Shown in pieces: positions 16,345-25,269 of a stretch of DNA of 41,520 nucleotides (the first letter of the stretch is position 1; each line of letters opens with the position of its first letter). Location: positions 1 to 41,520 of the forward strand of contig DATJZY010000173.1 in assembly GCA_035577985.1 (NCBI GenBank), given 5' to 3'. The translations under genes and the position numbers were made by a program. This DNA comes from Candidatus Eisenbacteria bacterium (GTDB lineage: Bacteria; Desulfobacterota; Binatia; DP-6). The notes beneath the pieces were generated by a model. That model was not told the origin of the DNA. It saw nothing but the letters and a program-made list of their open reading frames with translations, and did no database searches.

Positions 16345-16644
16345 ATGGCCGCATACTTCATCGCCCAGTACGTCGTGAACGACCCGAAGCTCTACCGCGA
16401 GTACCAGGCCGCCGCCGGTCCGACCATCCAGGCCTCCGGCGGGGAGGTCGTGTCGTTCGACGTCGCCGCGGAGACCATCGAGGGAACGCCCCCCGGACCG
16501 CAGACGGTGATCCTCAAGTTCGAATCCACCGAGGCAGCCAAAGCCTGGTACCGATCACCCGCCTACCAGGCCGTGGTCGGCAAGCGCCTGGCGGCGACGA
16601 CGGGGTTCGCCGTGATCTCGCAGTCCATGAACTTCAAGGGTTGA
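16345..16644 (+). CDS. DUF1330 family protein
   Basis: A 99-residue protein of the usual DUF1330 length. The start is ATG 16345, with AAGGAGAAG upstream. The ferredoxin-like alpha/beta-barrel signature is clear: AAYFIAQYVVNDPKLYREYQ at the start, FDVAAETIEG, and ILKFESTEAAKAWYRSPAYQ, ending in a beta strand. DUF1330 proteins are related to dimeric alpha-beta barrel proteins such as small monooxygenases and muconolactone isomerases. No catalytic residues are established. It is 19 bp after the di-metal oxidase gene and 10 bp before the AveC-like gene, so it is probably co-translated with both. Confidence 0.88.
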   Translation: MAAYFIAQYVVNDPKLYREYQAAAGPTIQASGGEVVSFDVAAETIEGTPPGPQTVILKFESTEAAKAWYRSPAYQAVVGKRLAATTGFAVISQSMNFKG

Positions 16645-16654
16645 GCCGTCGGTA

Positions 16655-17788
16655 GTGATCACAACGCAGACAGGGGCGTCGACCGAGCGCCTGGGTTCCG
16701 AGCCGAAGCGGCTGCTGAACCCGGCGATGCTCGCCGTGGCCATCCTCGGCGCGGCGACGATCGCGGCCGTTGCCTACAACGCCCGCATGGGCACCGTCTC
16801 TCCTCGCATCGCAAACCCTGTCGTGACGGGGGTTCCCCGCCCGGTGGAGTTCCTGTTCGGATGGAACCACTGGCTCGTCCTGCACCAGGTGGGGACGGTC
16901 GTCATGATGCTCGTCCTCGTCGCCGTGTGCGTGTGGGCGTGGCGACGGCACCCTGCGCATCCCTACCTTCTGATGGTTCTCGCCGCGACGGCGATCGTTT
17001 GGCAGGACCCGATCATGAACTGGGCGCCCTATGCGGTCTACAACCCGCAGCTCTGGCATTTTCCCGAAGACTGGCCCCTCGTGAAGCTGTCGCCCACGGT
17101 CGAGCCCTTCATCGTCATCGGCTACTCGACCTTCTACTTCATCGGCCCGTTCGTCGCGGGAAGCTGGATCCTGCGCCGTCTTCAGGCGCGCGCATCCACC
17201 CACTCGTTCGTCTGGCGCCGCCCGCTCATCAGCTTGGCGCTGCTGCTCTTCGTCGTCGGCTTCGTCATGGACGCCCTCCTGGAGATCTTCCTCGTCCGCA
17301 CCGGGCTGTACATCTACTCGCAAGTCATGCCGTGGGGATCCGTCTTCGCCGGAACGACCTTCCAGTTCCCGCTGATCGTCGAATCGTCGCTCGTCACCGT
17401 GGTGATGATTCCCGCGGGCGTGCTCTGCCATCGGGACGACACGGGACGCACGCAAGCCGAGAAGCTCGCTCAGAGGCTCGGTTGGTTCCGCACTCGCCCG
17501 GCCCTGGCCACGTTCCTGGTGATGGCAGGGATTTTGAACGTCGCCTACTTCGCATACGGGGCCGGCTTCGCGACCATCCGCGCGGCGAAGCTCGCCACCG
17601 CCGTCGCCTGTCCGTGGCCGTTTCCGGAAGCCAAGGTCTACGATCCAAACGGATTCTATGAGCGGGAGGGGCAGCGCGGCCCGTACTTCGAGGGCCACTG
17701 GAACACCTGGATGAGCGGCCAGCCGTCGGGACGTCCCGACGTGGAGCCGCCCGAGAACGGTGGACGTTGTGGGCCCGGCCGTGCATGA
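16655..17788 (+). CDS. AveC-like (spirocyclase family) membrane protein
   Basis: A 377-residue polytopic membrane protein starting at GTG 16655. Hydrophobic spans lie near residues 25-45, 75-95, 105-120, 155-175, 195-218, 240-262 and 285-305. Signature segments are AATAIVWQDPIMNWAPYAVY, WPFPEAKVYDPNGFYEREGQ and PYFEGHWNTWM near the end. I recognise this as the AveC-like family that is expanded in mycobacteria. AveC itself performs spiroketal formation and dehydration in avermectin synthesis, but family members outside that pathway have no known reaction. It lies in the oxidative operon and overlaps the next SDR gene, so I infer it acts on a hydrophobic, membrane-partitioned intermediate. The family call is from memory of the sequence pattern. 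Confidence 0.72.
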   Translation: MITTQTGASTERLGSEPKRLLNPAMLAVAILGAATIAAVAYNARMGTVSPRIANPVVTGVPRPVEFLFGWNHWLVLHQVGTVVMMLVLVAVCVWAWRRHPAHPYLLMVLAATAIVWQDPIMNWAPYAVYNPQLWHFPEDWPLVKLSPTVEPFIVIGYSTFYFIGPFVAGSWILRRLQARASTHSFVWRRPLISLALLLFVVGFVMDALLEIFLVRTGLYIYSQVMPWGSVFAGTTFQFPLIVESSLVTVVMIPAGVLCHRDDTGRTQAEKLAQRLGWFRTRPALATFLVMAGILNVAYFAYGAGFATIRAAKLATAVACPWPFPEAKVYDPNGFYEREGQRGPYFEGHWNTWMSGQPSGRPDVEPPENGGRCGPGRA

Positions 17789-18704
17789 GCCGCGAAGCGT
17801 CGTCATCACCGGGGCGTCGCGCGGTCTCGGCCTGGCGTCCGCCGCGCACCTCTACGAGCTCGGATGGCGTGTCGTCGGAGCGATGCGCTCGCCCGCAGTC
17901 GGGCTCGAACGCCTTCGCGCCGCGACCGGAGCTGCCGGCGACGATCCGCGACTGCTCGCCGTGCGACTCGACCTGAACGATCCGGAGTCGATCGCAGCCG
18001 CCGCCAAGGGAATCCATCAGCAGGTCGGCGCGCCCGACGTCCTCGTGCACAACGCCGGGATCGCCGTCGCAGGTTGCGTGGAGGACGTCCCGATCAGCGC
18101 GTGGGAGCAGGTCTTCTCGACGAACCTCTTCGGACCCGTGGCGCTCACCAAGGCACTGTTGCCCTCGATGCGAGCTGCCGGGCGCGGCCGGATCGTCGTG
18201 TTGTCGAGCGCGGGCGGCATCGCGGGCATGCCGTCCGTCAGCACGTACTCCGCCGCCAAGGGCGCGCTCGAACGGTGGGCCGAAGCACTGGCGTACGAGG
18301 TCGCTCCGTTCGGCCTGGGTGTGACGATCCTGGTGGCCGGACTGTTCAAGACCGACATCCTCACCGACCAGACCCCGCACCATGGCGACCTGGGCGGCCC
18401 CTACGCCGCGCACTACGCCGAGATCGAGCGCAGGGGCCTCTTCATGGTGCGCCTGGCGAGCCGGCCCGAGCGTTTCGCGCGCGCACTTGCGTGGGCGCTC
18501 GACGAGCGGGCCCCGTTCGCCCGGCGCGCAGTGGGGCTCGACGCGCGCCTGCTGCTGCTCGCGAGCCGCGTTCTTCCGGTGCGGGTCCTCCGTGGCGTGA
18601 TCCGTCTCGCGTTGGGTCTCCCACGGCGCGGCACCCTTCGAGAGCGCCAGGCCTCGCCGACGCCCGTCGCCTCCCGATCCGATGCAAGCAGGCAGTATGG
18701 CTGA
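17760..18704 (+). CDS. Short-chain dehydrogenase/reductase with C-terminal extension
   Basis: A 314-residue SDR. Motifs: Rossmann TGASRGLG, the VHNAGIAVAG (NAG) motif, Ser in VLSSAGG and the catalytic YSAAK. It is longer than classical SDRs, with an Arg-rich tail (RVLPVRVLRGVIRLALGL) that may be membrane-associated. Possible GTG starts are 17760, 17769 and 17781; none has a strong ribosome site, and the gene overlaps the end of the AveC-like gene, so translational coupling is likely. It probably oxidises a hydroxyl group to a ketone or the reverse, with NAD(P). The substrate is unknown; its operon partners are an aldehyde dehydrogenase and a P450. Confidence 0.87.
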   Translation: MDVVGPAVHEPRSVVITGASRGLGLASAAHLYELGWRVVGAMRSPAVGLERLRAATGAAGDDPRLLAVRLDLNDPESIAAAAKGIHQQVGAPDVLVHNAGIAVAGCVEDVPISAWEQVFSTNLFGPVALTKALLPSMRAAGRGRIVVLSSAGGIAGMPSVSTYSAAKGALERWAEALAYEVAPFGLGVTILVAGLFKTDILTDQTPHHGDLGGPYAAHYAEIERRGLFMVRLASRPERFARALAWALDERAPFARRAVGLDARLLLLASRVLPVRVLRGVIRLALGLPRRGTLRERQASPTPVASRSDASRQYG

Positions 18705-20181
18705 CACGTCGAAGGTCCGTTTCGAATCGCGGATGCTGATCGACGGCGATCTCGTCGACGGCGGCGCTGGTACGTTCGCCAACGTCAACCCGGCGACCGA
18801 GGAGCACCTCGGCGAGGTCGCCGATGCGTCGAAGGCGGACATGCACCGTGCGATCGATGCCGCTCGCCGCGCATTCGACGAGAGCGACTGGTCGACGAGC
18901 CATGCCTTCCGGCGACGCTGCCTGGAGCAGCTCCAGGCAGCGCTGGAGGCCGAGAAGGAATCACTGCGCGAGGAGCTGATCCTCGAAGCCGGCTGCCCTC
19001 GAATGGTGACCCACGGGCCACAGCTCGACGCCCCGTTGGCGAGCGCGCTGCCCTACACGGCCAAGCTGATCGAGGAGTACCCGTGGGAGGCCGACCTCGG
19101 TGACGCCTTCGTCGAGCTCACCGGTCAGCTCACGACGCGGAAGGTCTGGCGCGAACCCGTCGGCGTCGTCGGCGCGATCGTTCCCTGGAACTACCCGTTC
19201 GAGGTGACGATCCACAAGCTCGCGCAGGCGCTGGCCACCGGCAACACGGTCGTGCTGAAGCCGGCGCCGGACACGCCCTACAACGCGACGCGCCTCGGGC
19301 GCCTTATCGCAGAGCACACGGACATCCCGGCCGGCGTCGTCAACGTCGTCACGGCGTCCGACCACCTGGTCGGCGAGGAGCTCACGCTCTCCCCGAAGGT
19401 CGATCTCATCTCCTTCACCGGCTCGACGAGGGTCGGGAAGCGCATCATGGAAAGAGGCGCGGCGACGATGAAGCGCCTGTTCCTCGAGCTCGGTGGCAAG
19501 TCGGCCACGATCGTGCTGGAGGACGCCGACTTCCAGCAAGCCTGCCTGATCGGCATCGCGCCGTGTTTCCACGCGGGCCAGGGCTGCGCGACCCCAACCC
19601 GTCTGCTGTTGCCCCGATCGCGCTACGACGAGGGCGTCGCGCTGCTGAAGGGCATGTACGAGAGCGTCGCCGCCGGCGATCCGCAGGATCCCGCCACGTT
19701 GTGCGGCCCGGTAATCTCGGCCAGGCAGCGCGCGCGCATCGTCGGCTACATCCGGAAGGGCATCGACGAGGGCGCCACGCTGCTCGTCGGCGGTCCGGAG
19801 CCACCCGCGGGACTCGCCAAGGGGTTCTGGGTCACGCCCACCCTGTTCGTCGACGTCGACAACGCCATGACGATCGCGCAGGAGGAGATCTTCGGTCCGG
19901 TCCTCGTCGTCATTCCGTTCGAGGACGAGGACGACGCCGTCCGCATCGCCAACGACAGCATCTACGGGTTGGCCGGCAACGTGATGTCGGGTTCGCTGGA
20001 TCGCTCCCTGGCAGTCGCCCGCCGGCTGCGCGCCGGCTTCATCGGTGTCAACGGCGGCGTGCCCTACGGCGCCGACGTGCCGTTCGGCGGCTACAAGGCC
20101 AGCGGCGTCGGCCGCCAGAACGGCCATGCCGGGTTCGATCAGTACACCGAGCTCAAATCCGTCGCCTGGCCGGTCGTCTGA
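18697..20181 (+). CDS. Aldehyde dehydrogenase family protein
   Basis: A 494-residue NAD(P)-dependent aldehyde dehydrogenase. ATG 18697 is preferred because it gives the usual N-terminus (ADTSKVRFESRMLIDGDLVD); an in-frame ATG at 18682 would add five residues. It overlaps the SDR stop by eight bases. Domain landmarks: VGVVGAIVPWNYPFEVTIHK, the Rossmann segment SFTGSTRVGKRIMERGA, the catalytic Glu in LELGGKSATIVLEDAD, and the catalytic Cys in HAGQGCATPTRL. The C-terminal EEIFGPVLVVIPF is intact. It converts an aldehyde to a carboxylate, a logical step after SDR or P450 oxidation. The next gene (P450) starts 15 bp downstream. Confidence 0.93.
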   Translation: MADTSKVRFESRMLIDGDLVDGGAGTFANVNPATEEHLGEVADASKADMHRAIDAARRAFDESDWSTSHAFRRRCLEQLQAALEAEKESLREELILEAGCPRMVTHGPQLDAPLASALPYTAKLIEEYPWEADLGDAFVELTGQLTTRKVWREPVGVVGAIVPWNYPFEVTIHKLAQALATGNTVVLKPAPDTPYNATRLGRLIAEHTDIPAGVVNVVTASDHLVGEELTLSPKVDLISFTGSTRVGKRIMERGAATMKRLFLELGGKSATIVLEDADFQQACLIGIAPCFHAGQGCATPTRLLLPRSRYDEGVALLKGMYESVAAGDPQDPATLCGPVISARQRARIVGYIRKGIDEGATLLVGGPEPPAGLAKGFWVTPTLFVDVDNAMTIAQEEIFGPVLVVIPFEDEDDAVRIANDSIYGLAGNVMSGSLDRSLAVARRLRAGFIGVNGGVPYGADVPFGGYKASGVGRQNGHAGFDQYTELKSVAWPVV

Positions 20182-20195
20182 AGGAGCCCCAAGGA

Positions 20196-21494
20196 ATGGA
20201 ACCCTACGAACCATTCTCGGAGGCGGTACGGGAGGATCCGTATCCGTACTACGCGGCGCTGCGCGACGAAGCGCCGGTCTACTGGGCGGAGGGAGCCCAA
20301 GCCTGGTGCGTGTCGCGGTACGACGACGTGCTCCACGTCCTCCGCCACCCGGAGCTCTTCTCCTCCGACGCCATGCGGACGATGCTCATGGGTGCTCGTC
20401 CGGGCGTCAACCCGCTCGAGGATCCCGAGGCGATGGCACGCGCACTGGCACTGACGCAGGCGCTGTCGTTTCCGTTGGACGAGTTGATGGGTGCGCGCCA
20501 ACTCCTCTCCGAGGATCCACCGCGGCACACCGCGATGCGCAACCTCGTCAACCGGGGATTCACACCGCGACGCATCGCCATGTGGGAGGCGCGCCTGCGT
20601 GAATTCACCCGCCAGTGCGTGAACGACATCCAGCATGCCGACGAGATCGACCTCGTGGCGGCCCTCGCCATGCCGCTGCCGGTGCGCGTGATCTGCGAGA
20701 TGCTCGGCGTGGAGCCGGAGCAGCGAGACCATTTCAAGCAATGGTCCGACCGGATCATCGCCGGCACGACGGGTTCGGCGCGCAATCTGGACCCCCTCAC
20801 CAGCGGCTTCGCCGACGCCATGCGGGACCTCGCGGAGTACATTCGCGGCGTCACGGCCCAGCGGATCGAGCAACCCAGCGACGATCTCATCAGCGTCCTC
20901 GTCGCGGCGCAGGACGGTGGTTCGGGCCTGAGCGCGGCCGAAATGACGCTCTTCGTTCTCCTGCTGCTCGTGGCCGGCAACGAGACCACCACGAATCTGA
21001 TCGGCAACGCGACGAACGCGCTGCTGAGCCATCCTTCACAGCTCGCCCGCGTAGGCGCCGATCGAAGTCTGGTCCCGAGCTGGATCGAGGAAACCCTGCG
21101 GTGGGATGCGCCCGTCCAGTTCGTCGTTCGCCGTACCACCACCGACGTCGACGTCGCCGGCGGGCGACTGCCCGCAAACACCCACGTGGTCGCGATCCTC
21201 GGCTCTGCCAACCGCGACGAACGGCACTGGGGCCCGACCGCGGCCGAGTTCGACGTCACGCGCAATCCGCAGGGACACCTGGCGTTCGGCTTCGGCAACC
21301 ACTTCTGCCTCGGTGCGGCACTGGCGCGGCTGGAAGCCCGCGTCGCGCTCGAGGCGATGCTCGATGAGCTGCTGCGCCGCGAACGCAGCGAGCCGCGCGT
21401 GGAGCACATCGATTCCTTCATGATCCGGGGACCGAAGCGCTTCCTGTTGCGGCGCGCGCGTGACGGCGAGCGACGGATCCCGACGGAGCCCTGA
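20196..21494 (+). CDS. Cytochrome P450 (bacterial soluble class)
   Basis: A 432-residue P450. ATG 20196 has AAGGAA just upstream. All core motifs are present: I-helix AGNETTT, ExxR in EETLRWDAP, and the haem loop FGFGNHFCLGAALARLE with the Cys ligand. No membrane anchor is seen, so it is a soluble CYP needing a ferredoxin or ferredoxin-like donor. No stand-alone ferredoxin gene is in the window; the [2Fe-2S] reductase at 10546 is a candidate donor. Mycobacterial P450s acting on steroids and terpenes have this general layout, but the CYP family cannot be assigned by eye. It sits between the aldehyde dehydrogenase and an SDR in one operon. Confidence 0.94.
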   Translation: MEPYEPFSEAVREDPYPYYAALRDEAPVYWAEGAQAWCVSRYDDVLHVLRHPELFSSDAMRTMLMGARPGVNPLEDPEAMARALALTQALSFPLDELMGARQLLSEDPPRHTAMRNLVNRGFTPRRIAMWEARLREFTRQCVNDIQHADEIDLVAALAMPLPVRVICEMLGVEPEQRDHFKQWSDRIIAGTTGSARNLDPLTSGFADAMRDLAEYIRGVTAQRIEQPSDDLISVLVAAQDGGSGLSAAEMTLFVLLLLVAGNETTTNLIGNATNALLSHPSQLARVGADRSLVPSWIEETLRWDAPVQFVVRRTTTDVDVAGGRLPANTHVVAILGSANRDERHWGPTAAEFDVTRNPQGHLAFGFGNHFCLGAALARLEARVALEAMLDELLRRERSEPRVEHIDSFMIRGPKRFLLRRARDGERRIPTEP

Positions 21495-21520
21495 ACCATG
21501 GCGACGCTGCGAATCGTCCA

Positions 21521-22456
21521 GTGGACCACAACGTGAGTCTGTTCGACGCCTTTCGATACGACGGGAAGCGAGTCGTCGTGGTCGGCGGTGCCAGTGGCAT
21601 CGGCGCCGCGGCCGCCCAGCTCGCGAAGGACGCCGGCGCCGAGGTGGTGGTCATGGACTTCGCCGACGTCACGCTCCCTGGCGTCAAGGCAATCCGCGTG
21701 AACCTGGCCGAGCGTGCGTCGATCGACGCCGCCGTCGACGAGTGTGGCGGCGTCGTTCATGCGCTGTTCTGCTGCGCCGGTGTCGCCGACGGCACTCCGG
21801 GAATCGAGCGGATCAACTTCGTCGGTCACCGGCACCTCATCGACCGCATGGTGTCCAAAGAGATGCTGCGCCGGGGCAGCGCGATCTGCCTCGTCTCGTC
21901 CCTGGGCGGGGTCGGCTGGGAGTCGAGCCTCGGGCGGCTCTCGAAGCTGCTCGACATCTCGGACTTCGATGCGGCGACCAACTGGTTCGTGCGGCGCGGA
22001 CAGGCCAACTACACGACGACCAAGCTGGCGATCGGCGCGTACGTCGCTCGCGAGGCGTTCACGTTCCTCAAGCGTGGGATCCGCATCAACGCCATCAGCC
22101 CTGGCGCGACCGACACACCCCTGGCCCAGGCGAACAAGGAGACCTGGCTCGGGTTCGGGACCGACTACCGGGAAGCGGTCGGCATCGAGCCGTTCACGCC
22201 GATCGAGCAGGCGTACCCGCTCGTCTTCCTGTGCAGCGACGCCGCGGCGGCGATCACGGGAACCATCGTGAACTCCGATGCCGGCTGGCTCAGCTCGGCG
22301 ATCACCAGGTCGTTCCCGGGCGGAACGTTCTTCGCGAAGATCCTGCTCGGCCGATCCCTGTGGGCTCGTCTCATACGCGACGTGGCCACGAGATTGAGCA
22401 GCCATCCCCGGTTCAGCGGCCGTCGACCCTCGTTCGTTCCGACGGGGCGCGCGTGA
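21521..22456 (+). CDS. Short-chain dehydrogenase (3-alpha-HSD / coniferyl-alcohol dehydrogenase-like)
   Basis: A 311-residue SDR starting at GTG 21521, 26 bp after the P450; a second in-frame GTG at 21533 is possible. Motifs: VVVVGGASGIGAAAAQLAKD (cofactor), FCCAGVADG in place of the usual NAG, Ser in LVSSLGG, and YTTTK as the YxxxK pair. A long loop between Ser and Tyr (about 45 residues including LLDISDFDAATNWFV) matches the group of Comamonas 3-alpha-hydroxysteroid dehydrogenase and the so-called coniferyl-alcohol dehydrogenases. This supports a bulky alcohol or ketone substrate. There is a basic C-terminal tail of unknown role. The DUF1329 gene follows after 32 bp. Confidence 0.88.
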   Translation: MDHNVSLFDAFRYDGKRVVVVGGASGIGAAAAQLAKDAGAEVVVMDFADVTLPGVKAIRVNLAERASIDAAVDECGGVVHALFCCAGVADGTPGIERINFVGHRHLIDRMVSKEMLRRGSAICLVSSLGGVGWESSLGRLSKLLDISDFDAATNWFVRRGQANYTTTKLAIGAYVAREAFTFLKRGIRINAISPGATDTPLAQANKETWLGFGTDYREAVGIEPFTPIEQAYPLVFLCSDAAAAITGTIVNSDAGWLSSAITRSFPGGTFFAKILLGRSLWARLIRDVATRLSSHPRFSGRRPSFVPTGRA

Positions 22457-22488
22457 GACCACATTTGCCGCACGGAGGGAACCCGACG

Positions 22489-23823
22489 ATGCGTGGACTG
22501 AAGCTCCTCCTCATCGTGCTCGTGATCGCTGTCTTGGTCGGTGTCTGGTCGCGGGACACCGCCGCCGCGGATTTCAAGACCGGCGACATGGTGGACAAGG
22601 ACAGTTGGCAGAAGGCCGAAGCGCTCCTGCCGCCCGAAGTGCTGCGGCACTACAAGGACGGCGAGTACGCGAACAAGTTCATCGACTGGCCGATGGCGAA
22701 GACGGTCTTCCCGCCCGACTTCAAGGCGGCGTCGGACGCCAACGAAGGCAAGTTCACGACCAGCGCCGACGGGACCATCCTCGACAAGGCGACCGGCAAG
22801 CAGCCCCCCTACGTCTTCGGCGTCCCGTTCCCCACGATCGACGCGAAGGATCCCGCCGCGGCGGTGAAGATCGTGTGGGACCACTTCTATCGCAGCTGGT
22901 ACTACGGCAACATCGTGGCCCAGTCGCAAGTGAACTGGGTCAGCCCTACCGGCCTCGAGCGGCGAGCCGACGTGAAGGCGGCCTTCGGCTACTACGACGG
23001 CGTCCCACAGGACGAGCTGCCCGGGGCGAACCCCGACAACTTCCTCTACCGCCAGCTCGCACTGGTGACCGGACCGGCGGACCTGAACGGCACCGCGGCG
23101 CTCACCTGGCGCTACCGCGATCCGGGCAAGCGCGACTCGACGTGGGCGTACGTGCCCGCGCTGCGACGCGTCCGTGCCACGTCGCCCGCCAATCGTTCGG
23201 ACGGCTTCCTCGGATCCGACGTGAGTCAGGACGACGGTCAGTTCTTCGATGGGAAGGTCGAGGATTTCTCGTGGACGCTCGTCGGTCAAACCGATCAGCT
23301 CCGTCTCTCGGAAGAGACGAACTTGAAGGGACAGGCGAAGGCGGTCTGGGTCGAGGGCAAGGGCTGGGACACGGAATGGCCCGACCTCCCCTTCATCGGC
23401 TACATGGACCCGAGCTGGAAGGGCATCGCGTGGGCGCCGACCGCCGCCGCGTCCCTCTCCCTTCGTCGTCACTGGATCGTCGAGGGCGTGCCACGCGACA
23501 CGTACTACCTGTTCGGCAAGATCCAGCTGTACATCGACACCGTGAGCTACCAGGGCGCGTGGAACCGCAAGTTCGGATGGAAGGGCGATCTGCTCGCGAT
23601 CCATCAGGTGATGGCGTGGAACCCCATGCCGTTCACCCGGCCGGACGGCAAGGTCGATTACAACCAGGGGTCGAACCAGGCCTATCAGACGGTGGAGAAC
23701 GTCAAGATGAACCGCGCCACGGTCGCCGGAATCAAGTCGAGCCCCACGGCCGGCTTCTACCTTCGCGGCAAGCTCGATCCCGCCCTCTACGACATCGACG
23801 CGCTCGCCCGATCCGGCAAATGA
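22489..23823 (+). CDS. DUF1329 (LolA-superfamily) exported protein
   Basis: A 444-residue protein. ATG 22489 has GGAGGG upstream. The signal peptide is LLLIVLVIAVLVGVWSRDTAA, shown here as residues about 5-25. The body has DUF1329 hallmarks: TWAYVPALRRVRATSPANRS, GSDVSQDDGQFFDGK, WIVEGVPRDTYYLFGK and WNRKFGWKGDLLA. DUF1329 proteins have a lipoprotein-carrier-like beta-sheet fold and are often found with hydrophobic-compound uptake genes in Gram-negative bacteria, which argues for a periplasm and outer membrane. I infer periplasmic handling or transport of the hydrophobic substrate. The stop codon overlaps the next ATG (ATGA). Confidence 0.9.
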   Translation: MRGLKLLLIVLVIAVLVGVWSRDTAAADFKTGDMVDKDSWQKAEALLPPEVLRHYKDGEYANKFIDWPMAKTVFPPDFKAASDANEGKFTTSADGTILDKATGKQPPYVFGVPFPTIDAKDPAAAVKIVWDHFYRSWYYGNIVAQSQVNWVSPTGLERRADVKAAFGYYDGVPQDELPGANPDNFLYRQLALVTGPADLNGTAALTWRYRDPGKRDSTWAYVPALRRVRATSPANRSDGFLGSDVSQDDGQFFDGKVEDFSWTLVGQTDQLRLSEETNLKGQAKAVWVEGKGWDTEWPDLPFIGYMDPSWKGIAWAPTAAASLSLRRHWIVEGVPRDTYYLFGKIQLYIDTVSYQGAWNRKFGWKGDLLAIHQVMAWNPMPFTRPDGKVDYNQGSNQAYQTVENVKMNRATVAGIKSSPTAGFYLRGKLDPALYDIDALARSGK

Positions 23824-24122
23824 GAGCCGGTGCGATCGACTTCTCCGGCCAGGTGGCGATCGTCACCGGCGCTGGCCGGGGGCTCGGGCGTCTGTATGCG
23901 GTCGATCTGGCGCGGCGCGGTGCGGCGGTAGTGGTCAACGACCTCAGCGGCAGCATGTCCGGGAACGGCGCGGACCCAAGCGTCGCGGACCAGGTAGTCG
24001 CCGAGATCGAGGTCGCCGGTGGCGTCGCAATCGCCTCGCACGACTCGGTGGCCACCCCCGAGGGTGGCCAGGCGATCGTCGACGCCGCCGTCGATCGCTT
24101 CGGTCGCCTCGATGCCGACTAG
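23820..24122 (+). pseudogene. Truncated SDR (HSD17B4/MFE-2-type N-terminal fragment)
   Basis: A 100-residue reading frame that starts with an ATGA overlap and encodes only the cofactor-binding half of an SDR: DFSGQVAIVTGAGRGLGRLY, VVVNDLSGSMSG and EGGQAIVDAAVDRFGR. It stops at TAG 24120-24122, exactly where intact homologues continue with LVNNAGI. The catalytic YxxxK half is absent, and no other frame downstream restores it before the facing gene 35 bp further on. The conserved start pattern is that of the (3R)-hydroxyacyl-CoA dehydrogenase domain of peroxisomal-type multifunctional enzyme 2. I infer loss of the 3' part by deletion or rearrangement; a short functional cofactor-binding protein is unlikely. 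Confidence 0.8.
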
Positions 24123-24156
24123 CGCGCCCCGACCACCGTTCGCCGTCGGGAGAGTC

Positions 24157-25269
24157 TCAGTCCTGTCCGAAGCGGGCCACGAGGTGGGCGCGCTCGCCGT
24201 CCGGGTCGAGCCTGCGCGCCACCAGGTAGCCCGCGCCCATCCAGCCGCGTCGCATCCACTTCCCGAAGGAGATGTGGGTCCCGGGCGCCCCGGATGCGGC
24301 CGGGAGCATCTTCACTCGTTCCAGCGCTTCCTTGACGCCCCGGGGCGACAACGGATGCGCGTCGGCGAAGGCGTGGAGCAGCACGGTGGCGATGTCGCGG
24401 TTCACGACCGGGACGCAGTACTCCGGACGCCGGCCGTACCGCGCCGCGTACCGATCGAGGAACTCCTGGCCGAGACGATTGCCCGCGTCGTACTGGTCGA
24501 TGCCGGTCCACCCGAGGATGGCGCTCCACATGACCGGGTGAAGCCACGCGTTCTGGAACGCGGTGCCCAGGTAGCGCGGCGGATCCCACTGGAGCTCCTG
24601 GAGCACCGGGTTGACGAACACGATGCCGAACCCGAACCCGCAGTGGACGAGCGCCTGCACCTTCGCCTGGTGCAGCGCTCGCACGGCGTTGCCGATGTCC
24701 TGCGCCGTCTGGGGGATGGTCTCCTCCGCGACGATGCGGATCCCCCGCGCGCGACAGGCGCCGCGGAACGCCTTCGCGTAGCTCTGGCCGACCAGCGACT
24801 GCTCCACCAGCACGCCGACGTCGGTGTGCCGGGCCTTGGCCAGAAGGTGCGCCCAGAAGATCGGCTCGTCGGTCATCGAACCCATCGAGAGGGAGAAGGT
24901 CCACTCGCCCAACCAGTCCTCGGCGCCGGTGACGCTGATCGCCGGCACCTGGAAGCGCCGTTCGATGGCTTCCTTCGTCGGCACGCAGTTGTCGGTGATC
25001 GCCGGACCGAACACCGCGAGGCAGCCTTCGTCGACGAGCTCGCCGTAGGCGTCGATCACCGCCTTCACCGTCCCCTTGGGCAGACCTTGAACTTCGCGGA
25101 AGACGATCTCGACCGGCCGATCGATGATCCCCTGCTGCCGGCCGTCGTCGAAGACGAGCTCGAAGGTCTGCTTCAGGTCGTCCCGCCTCTCCTTCGGGTA
25201 ACCCTCGGGCAACACGAAATCGAACAGGTAGCCGAGCTTGATCGGCTCAGCGCTGCTTTCGTACGACAC
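24157..25269 (-). CDS. ABC-type branched-chain amino acid/urea-like substrate-binding protein, no signal peptide
   Basis: A 370-residue type-I periplasmic-binding fold (LivJ/Leu-binding type): KLGYLFDFVLP at the N-terminus, CLAVFGPAITDNCVPTKEAI, VGVLVEQSLVGQSYAKAF and LHCGFGFGIVFVNPVLQEL-type core strands. It starts at GTG 25269 and has no signal peptide or lipobox, and no permease or ATPase genes are nearby. So it may be a cytoplasmic small-molecule sensor rather than an uptake protein. It overlaps the 3' end of the preceding small gene by 23 bases and is the last gene of a P450-small protein-binding protein operon. Similar orphan binding proteins occur in mycobacterial and Bradyrhizobium steroid/aromatic clusters; the ligand is unknown. 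Confidence 0.85.
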   Translation of the reverse strand: MSYESSAEPIKLGYLFDFVLPEGYPKERRDDLKQTFELVFDDGRQQGIIDRPVEIVFREVQGLPKGTVKAVIDAYGELVDEGCLAVFGPAITDNCVPTKEAIERRFQVPAISVTGAEDWLGEWTFSLSMGSMTDEPIFWAHLLAKARHTDVGVLVEQSLVGQSYAKAFRGACRARGIRIVAEETIPQTAQDIGNAVRALHQAKVQALVHCGFGFGIVFVNPVLQELQWDPPRYLGTAFQNAWLHPVMWSAILGWTGIDQYDAGNRLGQEFLDRYAARYGRRPEYCVPVVNRDIATVLLHAFADAHPLSPRGVKEALERVKMLPAASGAPGTHISFGKWMRRGWMGAGYLVARRLDPDGERAHLVARFGQD

